The position numbers and the translations under genes are program-made. The notes under the pieces are model-generated. The model made no database searches and was not told the DNA's origin. It saw only the letters and a program-made list of their open reading frames with translations. Shown one piece after another: positions 1 through 5,705 of a stretch of DNA of 5,705 nucleotides. The stretch spans positions 1 to 5,705 of the forward strand of contig SFQP01000127.1 in assembly GCA_004562975.1 (NCBI GenBank). The letters are read 5' to 3'. Source of the stretch: a bacterium (lineage in GTDB: Bacteria; Bacteroidota; Bacteroidia; Bacteroidales; Bacteroidaceae). Numbering within the stretch: the stretch's first letter is position 1; every line of letters begins with the position of its first letter.

Positions 1-621
1 CCAGTACTGTCCCCGGTTCAGTTCGTCCGCCTTTTCGCCCACGATGCGTGCGTTGTTCTCGCCCGAGTCGCCGTTGCCCAGCACCATTTCCGGCTGTGCT
101 ACGGAGCGGATGCGGTAGGTTAACGCCACGTCGAACCCAGCGCGGGCGGCGCGTTCAATCTTGAAGTGCGCGTTTTTCTGTTTCACGGCCTGCGTTTTCG
201 CCACCAGCACCAGGTCGTTGCCCTGTGCGGCAGCCGCCATGTCGGGGCGGTTGGTGGGGATGAGCAGGCAAGCCTGTCCCACCGTCTCCGTTTTCCACAG
301 TTGCGCCTCGTCCGAGCCGTTGTTCTCGCCGGCCTCCAACGCCTGTCCTTCGGTGCGGATGGCGCGACCGTCGAAGGGGTTGATAAACCGCCACGAGCCC
401 GACAGTTCGCTCACGGTGAAGTGCTGGTCTGGGTCGGCGGCAGCGAGTTGTTGCAGACTGAGCCGTCCCTGCGCGTCGAGGGTTACTGTCAGGCCCAGTG
501 AGGGAACGGTGAGATGGTAAAGCTGTCCCGGCTGGAAGGCAGGCTGGGCCGTTGCCGTGGCGCACAGGGCGCAGAGCCAGAGCAGGAGCCGGCAACGGGA
601 TAATAGGTTTCGTAACATCAT
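1..621 (-). CDS. Secreted RICIN-like beta-trefoil protein (5' part, 3' end off the left edge)
   Basis: This reading frame stays open for 207 codons from an ATG-ATG pair (621 or 618) to the window edge, so the C-terminus is missing. Residues 1-26 form a signal peptide: basic start (R4, R9, R11), hydrophobic core LLLWLCALCA, and a likely cleavage ATATA|Q, so the product is exported. Residues about 33-157 look like a full beta-trefoil of three subdomains, each closing in a QxW-type motif: QHF (67-69), QLW (107-109), and AHF (151-153). A second trefoil begins at about 168 (YRIRSV, then GNGDSGENNARI) and reaches QYW at 205-207, the last visible residue. QxW motifs are typical of ricin-B/RICIN lectin-like modules, which often bind carbohydrate. 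Secreted Bacteroidales proteins often carry them beside an enzymatic or unknown domain. The catalytic part, if any, is not visible. No Shine-Dalgarno sequence is seen. It lies 222 bases downstream of the TetR gene on the same strand, so it probably has its own promoter. The family is inferred from motif pattern. Confidence 0.8.
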   Translation of the reverse strand, partial: MMLRNLLSRCRLLLWLCALCATATAQPAFQPGQLYHLTVPSLGLTVTLDAQGRLSLQQLAAADPDQHFTVSELSGSWRFINPFDGRAIRTEGQALEAGENNGSDEAQLWKTETVGQACLLIPTNRPDMAAAAQGNDLVLVAKTQAVKQKNAHFKIERAARAGFDVALTYRIRSVAQPEMVLGNGDSGENNARIVGEKADELNRGQYW

Positions 622-740
622 GTTGTATGGATTGTTTAAGGTTATACAGAGGTAAGGGGTATGGAGAAGAAAGGTGGAAGGAAACTGGTGCGAAAGTTCC
701 CGGTCTTCAGGCAGTGCCGGAAGCTTGGCGTGTGGCCATC

Positions 741-783
741 AAGGGAAAAAAGGAATAGGGGAGGGGGAGAGGCGGAGCCGCCT
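741..783 (-). terminator. Possible Rho-dependent terminator region after the TetR gene
   Basis: On the minus strand, about 60 bases past the TetR stop codon, a transcript would carry a C/U-rich, G-poor tract: 31 of 32 plus-strand bases in 741-772 are purines. Just before it lies a short palindrome at 770-783 (AGGCGGAGCCGCCT), which could fold only as a 5-bp stem with a 4-base loop. The nearest run of U in the transcript is about 20 bases past that stem, so it is not a canonical intrinsic terminator. A C-rich, unstructured stretch is the kind of site Rho loads on. This is inference from composition only. Confidence 0.28.
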
Positions 784-843
784 GTGCCGGCAGCCGTGGC
801 GCCCGGCCAGTTTCACCGTCTGGGCAGGGAACAGGGAGCGGCA

Positions 844-1491
844 TCAGTCAAACCCCAGCCTTGCTTGGAATTGGCGCAGGAAGTTGTCAATCAGTTCGAT
901 GCCCTGCTGCGTGGCGCAGCCTCGCAGGTAGACGAGCAGTGTGTTGGAGAAAATTTCGCGTTGCGAGTAGGACTCCATTCCTTTGTCCTTCAGCACATTA
1001 TTGATGCCCGCGATGAGCTGTTTGTAGATGATGTGGAAGTTCACGTCCGAGCGGAACAATCCCTGCTCCTTGCCCCGGTTCAGGAATTCCACGGCTTCCT
1101 CCTCCTGCTCCCGCTGGCATTGTTCGATATGGCTCATCACTTTCGGGTACTTCACGATGTCGGTGAAGAAGCTCGGCTTGATGTCGCCGTTCTCCTGCAT
1201 TTTCATGGCGAAGTTGGCCAGCATACAGTCCAGCACGTTGTCCGTTTCCGCCACCAGCCGCGACATCCTTGCGTGTTCCGCCTCATTGTGATTCACCACG
1301 CAGGCCAGGAGCAAGTCTTCCTTGTCCGCGAAAATCTGGTAAAGCGTCCGTTTCGACATGGTGAGCGCGCGGGCGATGTCGTCCATGGTTACGTTCTTGA
1401 TGCCCTGCGTATGGAACAGGCGTGTGGCCACTTCAATGACCTGTGCGCGTGCGGTGTCTCGTAAAGTGCTGTGTCGGGAGGGGATTGTCAT
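844..1491 (-). CDS. TetR/AcrR-family transcriptional repressor
   Basis: This is a complete 215-residue protein, normal length for TetR regulators, which are cytoplasmic dimers that leave their operator when a small ligand binds the C-terminal domain. The N-terminal DNA-binding domain is clear: helix 1 at about 13-30 (ARAQVIEVATRLFHTQG), then the helix-turn-helix at 35-54 (TMDDIARALTMSKRTLYQIF) followed by the classic ADKEDLL (55-61). Residues about 65-215 form an all-helical ligand and dimer domain that is not diagnostic, so the inducer is unknown. The start at 1491 (MTIPSRH) is chosen because no other in-frame Met lies close upstream and a -7 box sits 33 bases before it; an upstream in-frame extension to 1662 would run through that promoter. 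It is transcribed away from the large plus-strand gene at 2045, with the palindrome array in between. Autoregulation and control of either neighbour are plausible. Specific target genes cannot be named from this window. Confidence 0.93.
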   Translation of the reverse strand: MTIPSRHSTLRDTARAQVIEVATRLFHTQGIKNVTMDDIARALTMSKRTLYQIFADKEDLLLACVVNHNEAEHARMSRLVAETDNVLDCMLANFAMKMQENGDIKPSFFTDIVKYPKVMSHIEQCQREQEEEAVEFLNRGKEQGLFRSDVNFHIIYKQLIAGINNVLKDKGMESYSQREIFSNTLLVYLRGCATQQGIELIDNFLRQFQARLGFD

Positions 1492-1513
1492 AATAAGTAT
1501 GAAAATGGTGAGA

Positions 1514-1537
1514 GCTTTGTGCGCAAATGTACAAAAC
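1514..1537. promoter_or_regulatory. Candidate TetR self-operator (inverted repeat over the promoter)
   Basis: GCTTTGT (1514-1520) and ACAAAAC (1531-1537) are inverted half-sites matching at 6 of 7 positions, separated by 10 bases and giving a 24-bp element. It covers the -7 box of the TetR gene and its predicted transcription start. TetR proteins commonly repress their own gene through such dyads. The match is short and could be chance in AT-rich DNA. Confidence 0.35.
1524..1531 (-). promoter_or_regulatory. Bacteroides-type -7 box of the TetR gene
   Basis: Read on the minus strand this is TACATTTG, a full match to the Bacteroidota sigma-ABfr -7 consensus TAnnTTTG, 33 bases before the ATG. 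A leader of about 25 AT-rich bases without a Shine-Dalgarno sequence follows, as is usual in this phylum. No convincing -33 TTTG is seen at the expected distance. Confidence 0.55.
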
Positions 1538-1691
1538 TTCTTTAAATCACCGCGTGTTCTGTTCCGTTTAGTGCCTGATTTCTTCGTCCGAGAGCGGCTT
1601 TTCGGGCTCCGTCCTGCCCATGCAGCGGTCTGGAGCGGCGTTTCGGAGTCACGGCAAGGCATTCTGGCGTTGCTGCGCTGTGTTCTGCCAA

Positions 1692-1752
1692 AGTACCCTT
1701 AGGGAGCATCGCAGTACCCCATAGGGGGGTACTCCAGTACTCCTTAGGGGTA
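1692..1752. repeat. Three tandem imperfect palindromes, about 21-23 bp apart
   Basis: Three related units start at 1692, 1713 and 1736: AGTACCCTTAGGG, AGTACCCCATAGGGG and AGTACTCCTTAGGGG. Each begins AGTAC(C/T)CC and turns into a G-run after a short A/T centre, so each is also an imperfect dyad. The middle unit is best: GTACCCC (1714-1720) and GGGGTAC (1726-1732) are a perfect 7-bp inverted repeat with a 5-base spacer. The third pairs TACTCC with GGGGTA (5 of 6). GGTACTCC and AGTACTCC (1728-1743) are tandem 8-mers. The near-21-bp period puts the units on about the same face of the helix. They lie between divergent genes, which suits a protein-binding array; a dispersed intergenic repeat is the alternative. 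Confidence 0.6.
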
Positions 1753-1916
1753 TTCGGACGAGTAGCCGTGCTGTCGCCAGCGGGCTGCCGACCGTTACGC
1801 CGCCTCAGCCTTTCCCGTCGCCGAAGTGCTGCTGTGCCGCGTGGGGCGCGACGTGCGGTTTGACTGCACGGAAATGAATAAAAACAGCATACAGATTGCA
1901 TATAAGGGGCTTCTGA

Positions 1917-1928
1917 GTCAAAAATGAC
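1917..1928. promoter_or_regulatory. Short dyad upstream of the large gene's promoter
   Basis: GTCAAAAATGAC is a perfect 4-bp inverted repeat (GTCA/TGAC) around AAAA, about 50 bases upstream of the -7 box at 1981. The position would suit an activator site, but the half-sites are too short to exclude chance. Confidence 0.2.
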
Positions 1929-1980
1929 ACCGTTCGTCTAAAATTTTCAGGCCGCACGTATGGTTAATATATTTATTGTG

Positions 1981-1988
1981 TACTTTTG
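1981..1988 (+). promoter_or_regulatory. Bacteroides-type -7 box of the large secreted protein gene
   Basis: TACTTTTG matches the TAnnTTTG consensus and sits 57 bases before the ATG at 2045, in the AT-richest part of the intergenic region. It predicts a leader of about 50 bases, rich in A and pyrimidines, ending CATTTCATTTACAGC before the ATG, with no Shine-Dalgarno sequence. No clear -33 TTTG is found near 1957-1962. Confidence 0.55.
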
Positions 1989-2044
1989 CCTAACCTTTTC
2001 GGCTGATTTTCAACTAAAACCAAAATAACCATTTCATTTACAGC

Positions 2045-4252
2045 ATGAAGAAACTTATGACACTATGGCTTGCCGGCATGACGCTTGCCGGCAATGTCGC
2101 TGCGCAGGATGCCTCGAAGCCCGAGTACCGCTACTACTCCTTTGACGATGGTGCCCTGCTCCAGCGTTTGTCAGACAATGGCCGATGGGCCGTGGCCTGC
2201 GGCGCGAGCAGCGAGGATGCCAACTACATGATGGGCGCGAAGCTCATCGACACCCAGACGGGTGTTCCCACTTCTTTGTTGGAAGGGCTGAAGACCGACA
2301 CCGTATTCAGCAGCGCGGCCTTCGACGTGACCGACGACGGCAACATCGTGGTGGGCTTGCTCAACGACAAACCCGCCTATTACACCGTGTCGACGGGTAA
2401 GTGGACCTTCCTCCGCCTCGACGGCGATGCCAACCGAGGTGTGGTCAGTGCCGTAACGCCCGATGGAAAATATGCTGTGGGACGGCTCAACTTCGCCGAC
2501 CCTGCACGCCTCTACGAGGAGAAGGTGGCTCTCTGGGACCTCACCACCAACCAGCTCCTCGAAACGCCGGGCATTCCCACCAAGGACATGGCACACATGA
2601 ACCAGAAGATGAACCGCTTCACCGACATCTCGCCCGACGGCAATACCATCGTGGGCACCATGTCCTTCAGCTACCTCCCCACCAGCTACGACCTCGGCGG
2701 CATTTTCAGCTACGTGTACCACCGCGACAAGCAGACGTACGACGCCATCGGCTTCGATGAGACCGAAACCGGACGCTGGAAGGCACACGTTGACGGCACG
2801 ATGTACATCACCCATGCCTCGCTGAGCAACAACGGACGTTACGTTTCGGGCAGTGCCTACATGGTGAAGGAGGTGAGCGGAAGCGAGTTCCCCAGTGAAT
2901 ACGAAGCTCCCTTCGTCTACGACGTGGAATCCGGCACCATACAGGTGTACGATGACACCGAAAGCTCCGACAAGAGCAGCTGGTGTGTGGACAACAACGG
3001 ACAGATTTACGCCGCCTCACCCACGGCCAACCCTTACCGCGACTTCAGCGTGCGCAGCGGGAAGTACTGGATCGGGTTCACCGAGAGCGTGAAGCAGATT
3101 TACGGCGTGGACATTGTGGAAAAGATGGGACAGGAAAACTCCGGTACCGCCGTGAGCGTCAGTGACGATGGCCACACCATCCTCTCCACCATCGGCCCGC
3201 ACGAGGCTTTCATCGTGACCCTGCCCGAGAGCTTGCCCGAGCTGGCCGCAAAGACCAACCTGCTGAGCAATTACCTTGTCACGCCCAAGGCCGGTGCCAG
3301 CATTTCCAAACTCAACTCCCTGCAAATCACCTTCGACCGCAAAGTGACCGTGGTGGGCGATGCCGACGCAGTGCAGCTCGTCAAGGTTATCGGCAGCGAG
3401 CCGGTGGCCAACGCCGTGGGCTTTGAGGCCGACGGACAGACCGTGACCATCAAGTTCCGCAAGGGTACGCTTGAAAGCGGAGAGCCTTACCGCGTGATCA
3501 TTCCGGCCAAGACCATCTGCCTGGCCAACGACCCCACGCGCTACAACGACGAAATACGCGTGACCTACGTGGGCCGTGCCGAACAGCCCCTGCAGCTCAC
3601 CTCCGCCAGTCCGAAGGACGGTGCCACCATCGGCAAGTTGGACCTCTCCACCAGCCCCATCACCCTGACGTTCGACGCGGGTGTGTTGATCGGCGATGCC
3701 AACGCACGCGGCAAACTGTACCAGGGCGACAGCGATACGCCCTATGCCGACCTCCTGCTGGCCTATGGCGACAACAAGGTGATGGCTTACCCCAGCACCA
3801 CACAATATTTATATAAGGATGTGGACTATCGCGTGGAAATTCCCGCCGGCACCGTCACCGACATCACGGGCAATGCCGCCACGGGCAACGAGCTGATCAC
3901 GCTCCACTACCACGGAGCTTACGAACGCTCCATCTCCTACGACGAAAGTCTGCTCTTTTCCGACGACTTCAACAACGGCCTGAGCAACTTTCTCGTGCTG
4001 GACAACGACCTGAACACGCCGAGCAGCGAGTCGAAGGCACTGGGCTTTGACAACAAGGCTTACGGCTGGATTCCCGTGTGGGACGAGAACAACACGAGCC
4101 TCCATGTACGACCCGGCCGGCAAGAGCGACGACTGGCTCGTCATTCCGCAGCTGAACATCGTCGACAAGCTGTGCAGCCTCACCTTCAAGAGCCAGAGCT
4201 GGCTCAACTCCGCCACCGACCGCCTGAAGGTGTATGTGTGGGAGAGCAATAA
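2045..4252 (+). CDS. Large secreted multidomain protein, N-terminal part up to a frameshift
   Basis: The frame opens with a signal peptide (MKKLMTLWLAGMTLAGNVAA|Q, cleavage after about residue 20; no lipobox cysteine), so the product crosses the inner membrane. Residues about 40-395 hold seven spaced motifs of the S-x-D-G type (LSDNG 42, VTDDG 95, VTPDG 137, ISPDG 195, LSNNG 260, VDNNG 315, VSDDG 372), each followed by a hydrophobic strand, like blades of a beta-propeller. Two SbsA-type (Big_5-like) Ig domains follow, at about 411-508 (VTPKAGASI, ITFDRKV) and 518-624 (ASPKDGATI, YRVEIPAGTVTDITGN). A choice-of-anchor J domain starts at about 636 (LFSDDFNNG). Sequence that fits this family runs to residue 686 (WDENNTSL). 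The last 49 residues, to the TAA at 4250-4252, are Arg/His/Gln-rich out-of-frame sequence; the true continuation is in the next frame from 4104. The 2045 start is supported by the signal peptide and promoter distance. The function is unknown: probably a surface or extracellular binding protein. Confidence 0.85.
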   Translation: MKKLMTLWLAGMTLAGNVAAQDASKPEYRYYSFDDGALLQRLSDNGRWAVACGASSEDANYMMGAKLIDTQTGVPTSLLEGLKTDTVFSSAAFDVTDDGNIVVGLLNDKPAYYTVSTGKWTFLRLDGDANRGVVSAVTPDGKYAVGRLNFADPARLYEEKVALWDLTTNQLLETPGIPTKDMAHMNQKMNRFTDISPDGNTIVGTMSFSYLPTSYDLGGIFSYVYHRDKQTYDAIGFDETETGRWKAHVDGTMYITHASLSNNGRYVSGSAYMVKEVSGSEFPSEYEAPFVYDVESGTIQVYDDTESSDKSSWCVDNNGQIYAASPTANPYRDFSVRSGKYWIGFTESVKQIYGVDIVEKMGQENSGTAVSVSDDGHTILSTIGPHEAFIVTLPESLPELAAKTNLLSNYLVTPKAGASISKLNSLQITFDRKVTVVGDADAVQLVKVIGSEPVANAVGFEADGQTVTIKFRKGTLESGEPYRVIIPAKTICLANDPTRYNDEIRVTYVGRAEQPLQLTSASPKDGATIGKLDLSTSPITLTFDAGVLIGDANARGKLYQGDSDTPYADLLLAYGDNKVMAYPSTTQYLYKDVDYRVEIPAGTVTDITGNAATGNELITLHYHGAYERSISYDESLLFSDDFNNGLSNFLVLDNDLNTPSSESKALGFDNKAYGWIPVWDENNTSLHVRPGRQERRLARHSAAEHRRQAVQPHLQEPELAQLRHRPPEGVCVGEQ
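2070..2094 (+). repeat. 9-bp perfect inverted repeat inside the signal-peptide codons
   Basis: TTGCCGGCA (2070-2078) and TGCCGGCAA (2086-2094) are perfect reverse complements with a 7-base loop. The same segment is also an 11-bp direct repeat with a 15-base period (GCTTGCCGGCA at 2068 and 2083), encoding LAGMT then LAGNV in the hydrophobic core. In mRNA it would be a GC-rich hairpin starting 26 bases into the coding sequence. It may be only a by-product of a five-codon duplication. Confidence 0.6.
4098..4106 (+). other. Frameshift site within the large gene
   Basis: Upstream the frame reads NNTSL then HVRPGRQERR; removing one base in the CC at 4102-4103 gives NNTSL-MYDPAGKSDDWLVIPQ. That continues the choice-of-anchor J domain smoothly, and the frame then stays open to the window end. 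The simplest explanation is one extra C (or loss of two bases). There is no long homopolymer, no slippery heptamer and no in-frame stop at the site, so programmed frameshifting is unlikely. A mutation or a sequencing/assembly error both fit. Confidence 0.85.
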
Positions 4253-5705
4253 TGTGTACAACGCGCTTAACGCTTCCATCGTCAACAAAATCCGCACCGA
4301 GGGTACCTTGGTCTACGATGAGGTGCAAAGCCCGGGTGCGAAGGAGAATGTGCTGGCAGGCGACTGGCGCGAGAACTCCGTGAGCCTGAAGGACTTTGCC
4401 GGAAAATATGTGTACATCGCTTTCCTCAATGACAACGAGGCGCAGAGCGCGGTCTTCATCGACGACGTGAAGGTCGTGCATGAGTTGCCCTTCTACGTGG
4501 CAGTGACCAACGAAGATACCTACGTGGGGGCCACGGAGGCACAAATCAACGGTATCGTCGACATCCGCGACAAGGAGAAGACGTACTCCACCGCACAACT
4601 CATCCTCCGCAACGCCGAGGGCGAAGTGGTGGACGAAATCAACGAAACGGGGCTGAGCCTCAAGGCCGGCGACAAATACTCGTTCGCCTTCGCCAAACCG
4701 CTGCCGCTGAAGGTGGGCGAGGTGAACGGCTATACGATTGACCTGAAATTCGACGAAACGGAAAACTCGCTCTCCAAGAGCATCAAGGTGCTGGCCTTCG
4801 CGCCCACCAAACGGGTGGTGCTGGAAGAGTTCACCGGCGTGGACTGCACCAACTGCCCCTTGGGACACGAGGCCATGGACAAGCTCATCGGTTTCTACGG
4901 TAACCTTTTCATCCCCTTGGCTCTCCACTGCTACGACGGCGACCCCTACGCCACAGGCGTGACGGAGTATGCCTCTTACCTCGGACTGGTGGCTGCTCCT
5001 TCCGCACGCGTACAGCGCAACACGCAGATTGTTTTCCCCATGGTGAGCGTTGACGGCGACTATATGCTGCAAGACCTCACGGGCGAGAGCACTACATGGG
5101 TCGATGCCGTGGCCGCCGAGATGAACAAGGAGGCCGAGGCTGAAGTGTCGGCCACCGCCAAACTTTCACCGCAGGGCGATATGTACACCCTGCCCGTCAG
5201 CATCCGCTACGCGCTGAACGCTGAGAACCTGAACCTGAAACTCTTCGTGGCCGTGCTCGAAAACGGACTGGTGAGCTACCAGAAGAATGCCTTCAGCAGC
5301 ATTGCCGACCCCGACCTGGGAGAATGGGGCAAGGGCGGACGCTACGGCTCGCCCACCGTCAGCCCCTATACCTTCGACCACGTGGTGCGTGGCTGGGAGG
5401 GTGCTACCTTCACGGGTACTGCCGAACTCCTGCCCACAGAGTTTATTGCCGGCGAGAACTACGTGAGCGAACTGGAGTTTGAGGTGCCCGCCACGGTTTC
5501 CCATCCCGAGAACACCGAGCTGGTCGTGATGCTCTTCGACGGCAACACCGACCGCCTCATCAACGCCTGCAAGGTAGGCTTGGACACTCCCGAAGGCATT
5601 GACGGTGTGGAAGCCTCCGCTCCCGTACGCATCGTGCCCCTCAGCGGCGGCGTGCAGGTAAATACTGCCGAAGCCGCCACCGTGCAGCTCTTCGCCGCCG
5701 ATGGC
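4104..5705 (+). CDS. Large secreted multidomain protein, C-terminal part after the frameshift (3' end off the right edge)
   Basis: This frame, one base off the 2045 frame, is open for 534 codons to the edge and continues the same protein; it lacks a promoter or ribosome site of its own, so the ATG at 4104 is not a likely independent start. Numbered as residues 687-1220 of the repaired protein: 687-812 complete the choice-of-anchor J domain (DDWLVIPQL, then FAGKYVYIAFLND and FIDDVKV); about 813-918 is an Ig-like spacer; about 919-1060 is an Omp28-like thioredoxin-fold domain with VVLEEFTG, then C934-T-N-C937 and a cis-Pro-type AAPSARVQRN (P985). About 1061-1178 is the beta domain that follows in Omp28-like proteins (LFVAVLENGLVSYQ; YTFDHVVRGW at 1108-1117). 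From 1184, GIDGVEAS and VRIVPLSGGVQV begin what looks like a T9SS type A sorting domain, so the stop is probably only a few dozen codons past the edge. The role of the CxxC (redox, or structural disulfide) is not known. Confidence 0.85.
   Translation, partial: MYDPAGKSDDWLVIPQLNIVDKLCSLTFKSQSWLNSATDRLKVYVWESNNVYNALNASIVNKIRTEGTLVYDEVQSPGAKENVLAGDWRENSVSLKDFAGKYVYIAFLNDNEAQSAVFIDDVKVVHELPFYVAVTNEDTYVGATEAQINGIVDIRDKEKTYSTAQLILRNAEGEVVDEINETGLSLKAGDKYSFAFAKPLPLKVGEVNGYTIDLKFDETENSLSKSIKVLAFAPTKRVVLEEFTGVDCTNCPLGHEAMDKLIGFYGNLFIPLALHCYDGDPYATGVTEYASYLGLVAAPSARVQRNTQIVFPMVSVDGDYMLQDLTGESTTWVDAVAAEMNKEAEAEVSATAKLSPQGDMYTLPVSIRYALNAENLNLKLFVAVLENGLVSYQKNAFSSIADPDLGEWGKGGRYGSPTVSPYTFDHVVRGWEGATFTGTAELLPTEFIAGENYVSELEFEVPATVSHPENTELVVMLFDGNTDRLINACKVGLDTPEGIDGVEASAPVRIVPLSGGVQVNTAEAATVQLFAADG

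Larger units (their letters stand above)
1492..2044. other. Long divergent intergenic region
   Basis: No gene is supported here. Frames across 1542-1901 exist on both strands but have no domain-like composition, no start context, and are cut or overlapped by the palindrome array. The left part (about 1555-1870) is GC-rich like the coding DNA; the right part (about 1870-2044) is AT-rich and holds the promoter and leader of the large gene. The contents I can name are the TetR promoter and operator candidate (1514-1537), the palindrome array (1692-1752), a small dyad (1917-1928) and the promoter at 1981. The GC-rich block could be a decayed gene, but I see no recognisable protein remnant. Confidence 0.6.

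Noticed and set aside
155..595. Minus-strand frame of 146 codons with an Arg/Pro-rich product
   Set aside because: It overlaps, in another frame, the 1-621 gene that has a signal peptide and repeated QxW motifs; the Arg/Pro-rich sequence is typical of an out-of-frame read.
647..654. TACCTCTG (minus strand) as a -7 box for the 1-621 gene
   Set aside because: It has one mismatch to TAnnTTTG in the core and no -33 element at the right distance; too weak to list as a promoter.
743..775. G-quadruplex in the purine-rich tract
   Set aside because: There are only three G-runs of three or more (743-745, 758-761, 763-767), with a long gap between the first two.
770..783. Intrinsic terminator at the AGGCGGAGCCGCCT palindrome
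   Set aside because: The usable stem is only 5 bp and no U-run follows directly; kept only as part of the weak Rho-type call.
661..1464. Plus-strand open frame of 267 codons opposite the TetR gene
   Set aside because: The minus-strand TetR protein is unmistakable; the plus frame is its complement extended by chance.
1542..1901. Minus-strand frame of 119 codons across the intergenic region
   Set aside because: No start signal, an Arg/Thr/Pro-rich product, and the palindrome array lies within it; I see no family resemblance.
3017..3805. Antisense open frame of 262 codons opposite the Ig domains
   Set aside because: Same reason: a shadow of the plus-strand codon pattern, with no recognisable domain or promoter.
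4098..4106. Programmed ribosomal frameshift
   Set aside because: There is no slippery heptamer, no stop codon in the A site, no Shine-Dalgarno-like stimulator and no obvious downstream pseudoknot; mutation or error is simpler.
3969..5072. Long antisense open frame of 367 codons inside the large gene
   Set aside because: It lies fully opposite a protein with clear domains in the plus frames; its composition (His, Val and Gly-rich) is what the complement of GC-rich codons gives, and it has no start context.

Overview
The window looks like chromosomal DNA from a Bacteroidota member, most likely order Bacteroidales and possibly a GC-rich Prevotellaceae lineage. The reasons are: two -7 promoter matches to the Bacteroides-type TAnnTTTG box with AT-rich leaders lacking a Shine-Dalgarno sequence; secreted proteins built from choice-of-anchor J, SbsA-type Ig, Omp28-like and RICIN-like beta-trefoil domains; and a C-terminus that resembles a type IX secretion (T9SS) sorting domain. 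The coding DNA is GC-rich for this phylum. The genus is inference.

Layout: (1) 1-621, minus strand: the 5' part of a secreted protein with a signal peptide, one complete RICIN-like beta-trefoil and the start of a second; its 3' end lies off the left edge. (2) 622-843: gap holding a pyrimidine-rich (minus-strand) tract just after the regulator, perhaps a Rho-dependent terminator. (3) 844-1491, minus strand: a complete TetR/AcrR-family repressor with a -7 promoter box and a candidate self-operator. (4) 1492-2044: a long divergent intergenic region. It is GC-rich at first, carries three tandem imperfect palindromes spaced 21-23 bp (1692-1752), then becomes AT-rich with a promoter for the right-hand gene. 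(5) 2045 to the right edge, plus strand: a very large secreted multidomain protein (at least 1220 residues). In order it has a signal peptide, seven beta-propeller-like motifs, two SbsA-type Ig domains, a choice-of-anchor J domain, an Ig-like spacer, an Omp28-like thioredoxin-fold domain with a CxxC motif, and the start of a sorting domain.

The main anomaly is that the large gene is broken by a one-base frameshift near 4098-4104. The first reading frame ends at 4252 after 49 out-of-frame codons, while the homologous protein sequence continues without a stop in the next frame to the edge. This is either a natural disruption or an assembly/sequencing error; nothing at the site looks like a known programmed frameshift.

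Both outer genes encode exported, probably surface or extracellular proteins. The TetR gene between them is divergent from the large gene and could control it through the shared intergenic region, but nothing in the sequence proves this. I found no RNA genes, CRISPR arrays, insertion sequences or phage genes. The many long antisense frames inside the large gene are shadows of GC-rich coding sequence.
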